Source: Symbiodinium natans | Lineage: Eukaryota; Sar; Dinophyceae; Suessiales; Symbiodiniaceae | DNA: 13,500 nt | NCBI GenBank assembly: GCA_905221605.1 | Contig: CAJNDS010002064.1 | Coordinates: 416,501-430,000 of the forward strand | Direction of reading: 5' to 3' | Shown here: one piece after another, positions 7,074 to 12,413 of the stretch | Position numbering within the stretch: position 1 is the stretch's first letter | How the letters are laid out: every line of letters begins with the position of its first letter | The notes under the pieces: model-generated | Seen by the model: the letters and a program-made list of their open reading frames with translations, nothing else | The model's database searches: none | Told to the model about the DNA's origin: nothing | Program-made: the position numbers and the translations under genes

Positions 7074-7171
7074 CCCAGAGACTCCAAAACCACTTAATTA
7101 AGGAATATGCCTCGGGTTCCTATTATTATTTAAGGGATATGCCTTAATTAAGGGCTTTTGGAGTCTCTGGG
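7074..7171. mobile_element. MITE-like palindromic element, copy 1
   Basis: 98 bp, near-perfect terminal inverted repeats CCCAGAGACTCCAAAACC and its complement, with internal arms TTAATTAAGG...CCTTAATTAA, so almost the whole element can fold. It has no coding capacity and lies at the start of the intron after exon H. Confidence 0.85.
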
Positions 7172-7173
7172 TG

Positions 7174-7251
7174 CCCTAAACCCTCAACCCTAAACCCTAA
7201 ACCGTGAAGGCAAGACGTAGGAAACAGTAAGCCCTAAACCCTAAACCCTGA
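7174..7251 (-). repeat. Two short CCCTAAA arrays flanking a possible microexon
   Basis: CCCTAAA copies at 7174-7203 and 7232-7251 with a 28-bp non-repeat gap between them. Confidence 0.9.
7210..7226 (+). CDS. Possible 17-bp microexon I
   Basis: Lies between two CCCTAAA arrays. GTGAAG acceptor and a canonical GTAAGC donor. It would enter in phase 0 and leave in phase 2 (A-R-R-R-K plus CA), exactly bridging exon H (ends phase 0) to exon J (needs phase 2). Too short to support on composition. Confidence 0.3.
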
Positions 7252-7260
7252 ATCCAAGAA

Positions 7261-7437
7261 CCCAGAGACTCCAATACCCCTTAATTACGGAATATTCTAA
7301 GGAAGCCTACTAACTATAATTTAAGGAATATTCCTTAATTTATTTCAGTACTAAATTAAGGAGCATTCGAAGGAACCCTACTATAATTTAAGGTATATTT
7401 GGAAGATTCCTTAATGAAGGGGTCTTGAGTGCCTGGG
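7261..7437. mobile_element. MITE-like palindromic element, copy 2 (longer variant)
   Basis: 177 bp from CCCAGAGACTCCAATACCCC to an imperfect complement (GGGGTCTTGAGTGCCTGGG). The interior has repeated TTAAGGAATATTC/GAATATTCCTTAA and CTATAATTTAAGG arms, so it looks like an enlarged or nested copy. Confidence 0.75.
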
Positions 7438-7474
7438 ATCTGACCCCGCGAAGCCAACATCAACATCTGTGTTG

Positions 7475-7554
7475 CCCCCTATACTAGCAGTCCTTCATGG
7501 GGACTATTGTGCCCCCTATTCTAATCCCTATGAAGGGCTGCTAGTATAAGGGGG
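7475..7554. repeat. 80-bp hairpin of a different family
   Basis: Inverted arms of about 27 bp: CCCCCTATACTAGCAGTCC on the left against GGCTGCTAGTATAAGGGGG on the right, with a few mismatches and a loop around 7502-7525. Its ends differ from the CCCAGAGACTCC family. Confidence 0.8.
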
Positions 7555-7559
7555 ATCAG

Positions 7560-7608
7560 CTAAACCCTAAACCCTAACCCTGAACCCTGAACCCTGAACC
7601 CTAAACCT
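7560..7608 (-). repeat. CCCTAAA/CCCTGAA array
   Basis: About seven copies, three of them CCCTGAA, acceptor-side of exon J. Confidence 0.92.
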
Positions 7609-7640
7609 GCAAGGGTCCTAAGCTAAACTCCGAGCTTCAG

Positions 7641-7722
7641 GCTGAAAGACTTGGCGTGGGCGCAATGCGAGACGCTCTACGTCGAGGCGCCGCTGCGTTG
7701 GGAGTTCATGCTTCTCCCCCTG
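7641..7722 (+). CDS. Probable exon J of the intron-rich gene
   Basis: Acceptor CGAGCTTCAG, donor CTG|GTTCTT. The frame after one base reads LKDLAWAQCETLYVEAPLRW then EFMLLPL. 23 of its 27 codons end in G or C, the clearest coding bias in the region. It ends in phase 0, and its donor coincides with the start of an intron terminal inverted repeat. Confidence 0.62.
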
Positions 7723-7924
7723 GTTCTTAGCAGGGAATGAGGGAATGAGGGCCCTATACCCAGAGACTCCGAAACCAGTTAAGTTAAGGAATATACCTTA
7801 AATCATAAGGGTTCCTATGATCATTTAAGGGATATGCCTTAATTAAGGGGTTTTGGAGTCCAAAACCCCTTTAAGGGATTATACAGGACCCTAAAGCCCC
7901 TCATTCCCTTCTGAGAACCTGCAG
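7723..7924 (+). mobile_element. Introner-like intron with terminal inverted repeats
   Basis: The 202-bp intron starts at GT with GTTCTTAGCAGGGAATGAGG. The complement of 7899-7918 is GTTCTCAGAAGGGAATGAGG, 18 of 20 identical. Six bases (CTGCAG) then complete the acceptor. Inside sits MITE copy 3 (7759 to about 7860, with its right CTCTGGG end lost). The intron boundary and element end therefore coincide at the donor. Confidence 0.7.
7759..7860. mobile_element. MITE-like palindromic element, copy 3 (right end eroded)
   Basis: Left end CCCAGAGACTCCGAAACC and internal TTAAGGAATATACC...CCTTAATTAAGG arms. The right end stops at TTTTGGAGTC and continues into CAAAACCCC instead of TCTGGG. Confidence 0.78.
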
Positions 7925-7993
7925 CCAGTTCTTGCCGCGACCGGAACATGTGTGGTCTTTGCAGCTTTTTCGCTAATTGCAAGCACACAAGCA
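7925..7993 (+). CDS. Probable exon K of the intron-rich gene
   Basis: Acceptor CTGCAG. In the phase left by exon J it reads PVLAATGTCVVFAAFSLIAS, a hydrophobic stretch that could be a membrane segment together with FMLLPL of exon J. It may end at GCA|GTTGAC (7994, phase 0) or run to the TAG at 8006-8008. Two other frames are open too, one Cys-rich (SCRDRNMCGLCSFFANC), so the frame is not certain. Confidence 0.4.
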
Positions 7994-8062
7994 GTTGACT
8001 CTAAGTAGCGGCGCCTTCGAAGATTCGAGGGCTCCTGCTCTGCTACGGAGCCTTATCTTCAG

Positions 8063-8112
8063 GCACCCAAAACGAAGATCAGATCTGCACCCCTAGAGCC
8101 TAAGCGCCAAAA
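8063..8112 (+). CDS. Possible exon L1 of the intron-rich gene
   Basis: Acceptor CTTATCTTCAG, donor AA|GTCTTG. Only one frame is open (APKTKIRSAPLEPKRQ), entering in phase 0 and leaving in phase 2. The following intron (8113-8232) is almost entirely MITE copy 4. Confidence 0.35.
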
Positions 8113-8120
8113 GTCTTGCA

Positions 8121-8225
8121 CCCAGAGACTCCAAAACCCCTTAATTAAGGAATATACCTTAAATCATATTCGGGTTCCTATTACTATTTAAGGGATATGC
8201 CTTAAGGGGTTTCGGAGTCTCTGGG
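8121..8225. mobile_element. MITE-like palindromic element, copy 4, making up an intron
   Basis: 105 bp with CCCAGAGACTCCAAAACCCC and the complementary GGAGTCTCTGGG end. GTCTTGCA before and CATGCAG after make a 120-bp GT...AG unit (8113-8232), so element and intron are nearly the same thing. Flanks TTGCA/TGCA may be a short duplication. Confidence 0.82.
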
Positions 8226-8232
8226 CATGCAG

Positions 8233-8347
8233 TGCAAATTTCACCCAACTGCGAGACGTCGTACGTCGAGATTTCCCATCAACGCATCCAAAAGCCCAAC
8301 AGCCCCCCCCAATCAGGGCGAACTGCAGAACCCCAAACCTGCTCTCA
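8233..8347 (+). CDS. Possible exon L2 of the intron-rich gene
   Basis: Directly follows the MITE-intron acceptor. The phase-consistent frame reads NFTQLRDVVRRDFPSTHPKA then QQPPPIRANC and meets TAG at 8348. The adjacent frame reads CETSYVE, like CETLYVE in exon J, because 21 bp (TGCGAGACG..TACGTCGAG) are nearly identical in the two islands. Donor not identified. Confidence 0.33.
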
Positions 8348-8441
8348 TAGGAGTTTTTAGGCAACACATAAAGCAGGGTCTAGGGTCTTGGGTTTAGGGT
8401 TGTCTTTGGGCTCTTAGGGCAGACTCCTTGTTTCTTGCTAG

Positions 8442-8506
8442 TCATGCGCAGTCCTCTTCATTCATACCTCGCCAGGCCGCCAAGCCAAATGCTTGCACTT
8501 TGGAAG
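8442..8506 (+). CDS. Probable exon M of the intron-rich gene
   Basis: Acceptor TTTCTTGCTAG. In the frame after two bases it reads MRSPLHSYLARPPSQMLALW and reaches a GC donor (AAG|GCAGTG) in phase 0, or continues as KAVAQ to 8518, where a CAGGGAACCCT repeat meets exon N. Both options keep exon N in frame. Confidence 0.42.
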
Positions 8507-8530
8507 GCAGTGGCTCAGGGAACCCTGATA

Positions 8531-8624
8531 CCCAGAGACTCCAAAACCCCTGAATAAAGGCATAGCCATGATAATCGGAACCCTAATCTGATTTAAGGTA
8601 TATTCCTTAATTGGAGTCTCTGGG
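8531..8624. mobile_element. MITE-like palindromic element, copy 5
   Basis: 94 bp with intact CCCAGAGACTCC/GGAGTCTCTGGG ends. An 11-bp direct repeat CAGGGAACCCT lies at 8516-8526 and 8637-8647, on either side of the element, the second copy spanning the acceptor of exon N. Confidence 0.83.
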
Positions 8625-8639
8625 TACCAGGTCTTGCAG

Positions 8640-8715
8640 GGAACCCTAGACCCTCTGGGCATCTCTGCCAGCCCTACCGGCAGTCACGTTGCAGGGAAGT
8701 CTAAGCAGCAGCAGA
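8640..8715 (+). CDS. Probable exon N of the intron-rich gene
   Basis: Acceptor GTCTTGCAG, donor A|GTGCAA. It reads GTLDPLGISASPTGSHVAGK then SKQQQ, polar and Ser/Gln-rich, and leaves in phase 1, joining exon O to give serine. Confidence 0.6.
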
Positions 8716-8720
8716 GTGCA

Positions 8721-8822
8721 AACCCTAAACCCTAAACCCTAAACCCTAAACCCTAAACCCTGAACCCTGAACCCTGAACCCTAAACCCTAAACCCTAAGC
8801 CCTAAACCCTAAACCCTAAACC
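8721..8822 (-). repeat. Interstitial telomere-like array, CCCTAAA orientation
   Basis: About 14 copies, with three CCCTGAA and one CCCTAAG. It makes up most of the 134-bp intron N-O, beginning 5 bp after the donor. Confidence 0.96.
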
Positions 8823-8849
8823 GCGGGGAGGAGTCTGTTTCTGCGGCAG

Positions 8850-8952
8850 GTGCCAGCGTACCGCAGGATGAGATCAGCGTAGTGGACCTGACGCGGGCTC
8901 CAGTCCCCGCCCCAGAGACGACCCAAACCCCTAAGTGCAGTTTTTTTGGCAT
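8850..8952 (+). CDS. Probable exon O of the intron-rich gene
   Basis: Acceptor TTCTGCGGCAG; phase 1 start matches exon N. It reads ASVPQDEISVVDLTRAPVPA then PETTQTPKCSFFG, with good G/C-ending codons: probably a flexible Pro/Thr linker. Two GT donors in the same phase are possible (8934 and 8953). Confidence 0.62.
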
Positions 8953-8969
8953 GTGTATTTCCTCAATAT

Positions 8970-9041
8970 AGGGTTTAAGGTTTAGGGTTCAATTAGGGTT
9001 TAGGGTTTAGGGTTTAGGGTTAAGTTTAGGGTTTAGGGTTT
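8970..9041 (+). repeat. Interstitial telomere-like array, TTTAGGG orientation
   Basis: About nine copies, slightly interrupted, donor-side of the O-P intron. It is flanked by near-copies of a segment (CATGTGTATTTCCTCAA at about 8950 and CATGTGTGTTTTTCCTCAA at about 9063). Confidence 0.93.
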
Positions 9042-9173
9042 TGGCATCCGCCTCCTGTGACTCATGTGTGTTTTTCCTCAAGAAAGGGGTGCCCCAAAGA
9101 AACCTCCCCACCAAAATAGCCAATCCTTCTTATAGGAACCCTCGATTTGGGTAACCCTATCTTGGGAAACCCT

Positions 9174-9223
9174 ACACCCTAAACCCTAAGCCCTAAACCC
9201 TAAACTTTAAACCCCCCCCCCCC
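9174..9223 (-). repeat. CCCTAAA array followed by a 12-13 base C-run
   Basis: Five copies (one CCCTAAG, one ACTTTAA) then poly-C, 8 bp before the exon P acceptor. Inverted relative to 8970-9041. Confidence 0.92.
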
Positions 9224-9232
9224 ACGTGCAAG

Positions 9233-9327
9233 GCCTTTTGCGGCCCGCCGCGGCAAGACGCCGTGAGCCACTTGTCGGAGTTTTTCTACTGGAAGCGATC
9301 CAGATCTTACTGCACCCTGTCATTTAG
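9233..9327 (+). CDS. Probable exon P of the intron-rich gene
   Basis: Acceptor ACGTGCAAG. It reads AFCGPPRQDAVSHLSEFFYW then KRSRSYCTLSF with strong G/C-ending codon bias. Donors AG|GTCTTA (9328) or CT|GTCATT (9319) leave phase 2, but exon Q needs phase 1, so a non-GT donor or an unseen small exon is required here, as also between O and P. Confidence 0.6.
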
Positions 9328-9393
9328 GTCTTAGGGGGATTTAGGGTTTACAGGGTTTCCAGGAGGTTAGGGTTTAGGTTAGGGTTTAGGGTG
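9328..9393 (+). repeat. Degenerate TTTAGGG array
   Basis: Six or so copies with insertions (TTTACAGGG, GGTTAGGG), starting at the exon P donor. Confidence 0.87.
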
Positions 9394-9446
9394 TTTTATA
9401 AGATTTTTTTCGGGTTTCGGGGTGCTGAATGCCCCATGTCCTGCAG

Positions 9447-9540
9447 GCGATGATCGGGAGACGGCAAATGTCTCGACACTCGTCTTTGGCACTTCCGGCC
9501 TGGCGCTGGGAGCACCAGATTATCACATTGCAATATTAAA
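9447..9540 (+). CDS. Probable exon Q of the intron-rich gene
   Basis: Acceptor CATGTCCTGCAG. After two bases it reads DDRETANVSTLVFGTSGLAL then GAPDYHIAIL, a convincing protein stretch. Donor AA|GTATCA leaves phase 2, and the first base of exon R completes lysine. If unspliced it would stop at TAA 9551-9553. Confidence 0.63.
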
Positions 9541-9623
9541 GTATCATAATTAAAGTATCATAGTAGACCAATTAATCTCATGTTTTTAATGATATTATAT
9601 AGAAAACGACGATCACACTCTAG
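9541..9623 (+). other. AT-rich 83-bp intron without telomeric repeats
   Basis: GTATCA...CTCTAG. AT-rich, with a tandem AATTAAAGTATCATA-like duplication at 9536-9562. It differs in composition from every other intron in the window. Confidence 0.5.
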
Positions 9624-9669
9624 GAAGGCTTTGATGCCGCAAATCAGAGAGACTCTGGAGCAACGTCAG
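9624..9669 (+). CDS. Probable exon R of the intron-rich gene
   Basis: Acceptor CACTCTAG, donor CAG|GTGCAA. It reads KALMPQIRETLEQRQ, a likely amphipathic helix, from phase 2 to phase 0. Phases match exon Q and exon S. Confidence 0.58.
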
Positions 9670-9789
9670 GTGCAATTGGCTGCGTAGCTTGTGGGTCGTG
9701 GGTGTAGGGAGCGCCGAGGCATTGGTGGTGCCAGATCCTCGGGTTGACGCCATCTTGCACAGATGACCGGCAATCACCGCCAGTGTCCA

Positions 9790-9925
9790 CACGCATGTAC
9801 ACTTACATATGCAGAGACACCTGAGGGTGACACTAGCATGCGTACCTCTATGAATGTGTCTAGTGCATGTCTGTGCAGTACATATGTTTGTACATGCACA
9901 TGTGTATCTACACGCTCATCTGCGC
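9790..9925. repeat. Alternating purine-pyrimidine CA/TG-rich tract in the R-S intron
   Basis: Rich in CATG, TGTA, CACA and GTGT steps (CATGTAC, TACATATG, CATGCACATGTGTATC), without a strict period. Such sequence can adopt Z-form; here it may simply be degraded microsatellite. Confidence 0.5.
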
Positions 9926-9966
9926 AAGCTCTGACAGAGGAGTGTAGAGGTTTTCGTTCATTCAAG

Positions 9967-10110
9967 TCCGAGGCTGCAAAGCCCGCACGACTGGTGCAGC
10001 CTGCTGTGAACCTGGCCGGCGCCCCAAAGACCGCAGGGCAGCAGGTTCCACATGGCGGTGCGGGCATTCGCATGAAGGCTCTACTCCTTGTCTGGCGAAC
10101 CCTGTGGTGA
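9967..10110 (+). CDS. Probable terminal exon S of the intron-rich gene
   Basis: Acceptor TTCATTCAAG. In the phase left by exon R it reads SEAAKPARLVQPAVNLAGAP, then KTAGQQVPHGGAGIRMKALL, then LVWRTLW and TGA at 10108-10110. G/C-ending codons dominate this frame. The same frame is open back to an ATG at 9763, but that extension crosses the CA/TG tract and has poor composition, so splicing from exon R is preferred. The end is basic and hydrophobic; no known motif. Confidence 0.58.
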   Translation, partial: SEAAKPARLVQPAVNLAGAPKTAGQQVPHGGAGIRMKALLLVWRTLW

Positions 10111-10728
10111 CCGAAGCCGAGCAAGACCGAAAGAGCAATAAGAGAGTACCCCACGAACACGCGACCACTCGAGCACTACGAGACCACTCCCACGGGCCAA
10201 GGCAAGAGAGCACTTCTTAGAACACTGCGAAATGCCGGATCCAGGAGCAGACAGAAGCGAGCCCATCCCAGAACCCGAGAGGCAGGCAAGCGCGTCCCTG
10301 CCTTGTTTTCGCGACACAGAACGATGCACGGTGATGCTGAAGGCTTAACAAGTGAGACGGGATGGAATTCCGCGCACTTTCGTGCGCGCGGGACACGTGC
10401 GAGCTCGATTTGGTGATTCCAGTGAGGCGCCAAGACCATGCCGTTCGTGATATGGAATGCGCAGGGTGGGGGCCCACCGGAAACATCGAGAACATCGCAG
10501 ATTCTGAAGTCTCGGGCATGGGCGCCCCACGAGAGCTGCGATCAGTCTGTTTTTACTCCCAGCTCACATCAGAACCCCAGAGTGAAAGCATTACTTGAAT
10601 AAGTCGTCCGTGTCTGTCCGAGCAACCCACACGAAGCATGGAGAAGTTGAAGCCTTCAGTCTGTTGCAAACCTCGTGAGCCCTATACACCCTCCTGACCC
10701 TGAACCCTATAATACCTGAAGCCCGCAA
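10111..10728. other. Gene-poor stretch after the terminal exon
   Basis: Probably 3' untranslated and intergenic sequence. Several overlapping frames of 60-100 codons exist on both strands, but none stands out in composition or splice signals. No poly(A) or spliced-leader relic recognised. Confidence 0.5.
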
Positions 10729-10736
10729 CCCTAAAC

Positions 10737-10825
10737 CCCAAAACCCCAAAACCCCAAAACCCCAAAACCCCAAAACCCCAAAACCCCAAAACCCCAAAAC
10801 CCCAAAACCCCAAAACCCCAAAACC
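10737..10825 (-). repeat. (CCCCAAAA)n array, 11 copies
   Basis: About 89 bp of exact 8-base CCCCAAAA units, embedded between CCCTAAA-type repeats (from 10729 and after 10826). This is the sequence of hypotrich ciliate telomeres, but here most likely a local expansion of a mutated CCCTAAA unit. Confidence 0.96.
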
Positions 10826-11204
10826 CTGAATCCTGAACCCTAAACCCTAAATCCTCCCCCCCTGAACCCGAACCCGGAAGCCCTACGCGGCCCCATGAAT
10901 CTTACTAATCATTCGGGACCCTGAGCCCTAAACCCTAAGCCCTAAACCCTTAAACCCTCAAACCCTACAACCCTAACACCCTTAAACCCTTTTGCCCCTG
11001 AAACCCTAAAACCCGCAAACCCTTAAACCCTTAACCCCCTTAAACCCCTAAACCCCTAAACCCCTTAAACCATTAAACCCTTAAACCCTTAAACCCTTAA
11101 CCCCCTTACACCCCTTAAACCCTTAAACCCCTAAACCCTACAACCTACAACCCTAAACCCTAAACCCTAAACCCTAAACCCTAAACCCTAAACCCTAAAC
11201 CCTT
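10826..11204 (-). repeat. Long degenerate telomere-like tract (CCCTAAA, CCCTTAAA and CCCCTAAA units)
   Basis: Starts as CCCTGAA/CCCTAAA to 10855, a 60-bp non-repeat gap, then from 10919 a mix of 7- and 8-base units with CCCTTAAA dominating 11000-11130, ending in seven regular CCCTAAA copies at 11155-11204. The largest telomere-like block in the window. Confidence 0.93.
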
Positions 11205-11222
11205 AACCCCCGTTGCCGGGCT

Positions 11223-11420
11223 CAGACCGCCCCCTGAGCCTTTTACAAGCCATTTCTTATTCTCCCCGACCGTTTCGAGCCGTTTTGGGCTCCCAGACCA
11301 TTTTTGAGCCTTTTTGGGCGCCTTCTCCCAGACCATTCCTGAGCCTTTTCTGGGCTCCTCCCGAACCATTTCTGGGCTTTTTTTGGGCTCTTCCGGACCA
11401 TTTCTGAGCTTTATGGCCTG
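11223..11420. repeat. Imperfect short tandem repeat, period about 27-36 bp
   Basis: Five to six units beginning GACCATTTCTGAGCC and containing TTTTTGGGCTCC, starting near 11224, 11268, 11295, 11331, 11363 and 11396. The minus strand is open across it (repeating EEP.K and MVW.K residues), but this follows from the repeat. Confidence 0.85.
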
Positions 11421-11587
11421 CGCCTTTCTATGCTTCTCCCCACAATGAAAATGTGAATCTTGAGTACTGAAATCGATGGTTCTGGGAGGCCTCTCGTTTC
11501 TGGAGTTTTTGGGTTCCCAGAAGCCTAGCAGGCCCTCGCAAAGGCTTGCGGTAACCTCCAGAAGCGCTCTGGACGCTTCCAGGAGCT

Positions 11588-11872
11588 TTGAAAGCTGTGG
11601 CAGCCTCCAAAAGCTTCGAAAGCTCAAATTCTGATGAGGGAGAGTTGTATCGGGACACTGGCCCGGTCGAGGGGCAGCGCTACCCCTTCGGTAACCCAAA
11701 CCAATCAGCCACCCCCACGACCTTTTCACAGCCTAGTCTTGGTCATCGGAGAGTCGTATCGGGACGCTGGCCCAGCGCTAACCCCAACTGCTTTGTGTCG
11801 ATGGTTTCCGTGCTGGCAAGGGATGCCAGCATGCCCCCGCTGGAAAAAGCAGACCAAGACTTTAGGAACTAA
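11588..11872 (+). CDS. Possible small CDS or exon, 94 codons
   Basis: Starts MKAVAASKSFESSNSDEGEL, continues through YRDTGPVEGQRYPFGNPNQS and ends ARDASMPPLEKADQDFRN just before a CCCTAAA copy. Composition is protein-like, but a second + frame (11634-11879) and a minus frame overlap it. The segment contains a duplicated 25-bp motif (GAGAGTYGTATCGGGACRCTGGCCC at about 11640 and 11749), so it may be repeat-derived. No domain recognised. Confidence 0.28.
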   Translation: MKAVAASKSFESSNSDEGELYRDTGPVEGQRYPFGNPNQSATPTTFSQPSLGHRRVVSGRWPSANPNCFVSMVSVLARDASMPPLEKADQDFRN

Positions 11873-11879
11873 ACCCTAA

Positions 11880-12007
11880 AATAGATATGCCGGGTGGCTT
11901 GGGGTGGGCTTACCGCCACGCGATGTTGCGAGCGACCCGGGCAGAGGGGCCGGTTATAAAAATTAAGGTGAGGCCCCGGAGCCTAGCGAGCAACCCAGAA
12001 CGTAACA
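11880..12007. other. Short GC-rich gap
   Basis: Contains GGTTATAAAAATTAAGG at about 11951, which resembles a TATA box, but dinoflagellate promoters generally lack TATA, so no promoter is called. Confidence 0.4.
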
Positions 12008-12052
12008 CACCCTTAACCCTAAACCCTAAACCCTAAACCCTAAACCCCCCCA
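12008..12052 (-). repeat. CCCTAAA array
   Basis: Five copies plus a C-run, ending 9 bp before the acceptor of exon T. Confidence 0.93.
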
Positions 12053-12061
12053 TGTGCCCAG

Positions 12062-12126
12062 GAGGAGGGATGGCTTGGCCTTGATCCCATACACAGGCAG
12101 ACCTCGGAGCCCGCGGCCTTGGACGG
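12062..12126 (+). CDS. Probable exon T of a second intron-rich gene
   Basis: Acceptor ATGTGCCCAG; the donor GG|GTTTAG is itself made by the start of a TTTAGGG array. It reads EEGWLGLDPIHRQTSEPAAL then D, leaving phase 2. CCCTAAA on the acceptor side and TTTAGGG on the donor side repeat the architecture seen at exons A and B. Confidence 0.52.
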
Positions 12127-12151
12127 GTTTAGGGTTTAGGGTTTAGGGTTC
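12127..12151 (+). repeat. TTTAGGG array
   Basis: Three exact copies and one TTCAGC, making up most of the 36-bp T-U interval, which would be a very short intron. Confidence 0.92.
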
Positions 12152-12162
12152 AGCATCTCAAG

Positions 12163-12211
12163 TTCGAGCATTTACAAGGCCTGCAGTGTGCCCGCCCAAA
12201 GAATCCCATGA
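12163..12211 (+). CDS. Possible exon U with stop codon
   Basis: Acceptor CATCTCAAG. In the phase left by exon T it reads SSIYKACSVPAQRIP and TGA (12209-12211), so it could close a small protein. A 36-bp intron would be unusually short. Another frame is open to 12426 through the tandem repeat. Confidence 0.38.
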
Positions 12212-12260
12212 CATTAAGGAAATACGAAGTTTTTAAGTTTTTGTTCAGACGCACCCAAGG

Positions 12261-12413
12261 GGGGGGCCAAAGGGGTCAGAGGGGCCGAAACGGATCAAAC
12301 CGCCAAATTCGTGCTCAACAATGGGGGGCCAAAGGGGTCAGAGGGGCCGAAATGGATCGAATCGCCAAATTCGTGCTGAACAATGGGGTCCCATCGCCAA
12401 ATTCGTGTTTAAC
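12261..12413. repeat. 62-bp tandem repeat, 2.5 copies
   Basis: Unit beginning GGGGGGCCAAAGGGGTCAGA and containing CGCCAAATTCGTGCTSAACAAT at 12261-12322 and 12323-12384, then a partial third copy (CGCCAAATTCGTGTTTAAC). Confidence 0.93.

Noticed and set aside
7074-8624. CRISPR-like array
   Set aside because: The repeats are palindromic elements with variable length, unequal spacing and both termini inverted. The setting is eukaryotic, and no cas genes are seen.
9763-10110. 115-codon + frame starting MTGNHRQCPH
   Set aside because: The first half crosses a CA/TG-rich tract with poor composition. Only the part after the acceptor at 9965-9966 looks coding, and it is annotated as exon S.
10591-10821. 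Minus-strand frame rich in GFWGFGVLGFW
   Set aside because: It is the direct translation of the CCCCAAAA octamer array.
3981-11204. A true chromosome end
   Set aside because: Arrays are short, degenerate, in both orientations and separated by unique sequence, and the window continues on both sides. They are interstitial.
11181-11729. 182-codon minus-strand frame with Glu/Lys/Pro-rich repeats
   Set aside because: Half of it is the 27-36 bp tandem repeat, and its end runs through CCCTAAA units. Unit lengths vary (27, 36, 31-33), so the frame is not kept by selection. No domain is visible.
11951-11967. TATA-like GGTTATAAAAATTAAGG as a promoter
   Set aside because: A single AT-rich match without a start-site context, and dinoflagellate genes usually lack TATA boxes.
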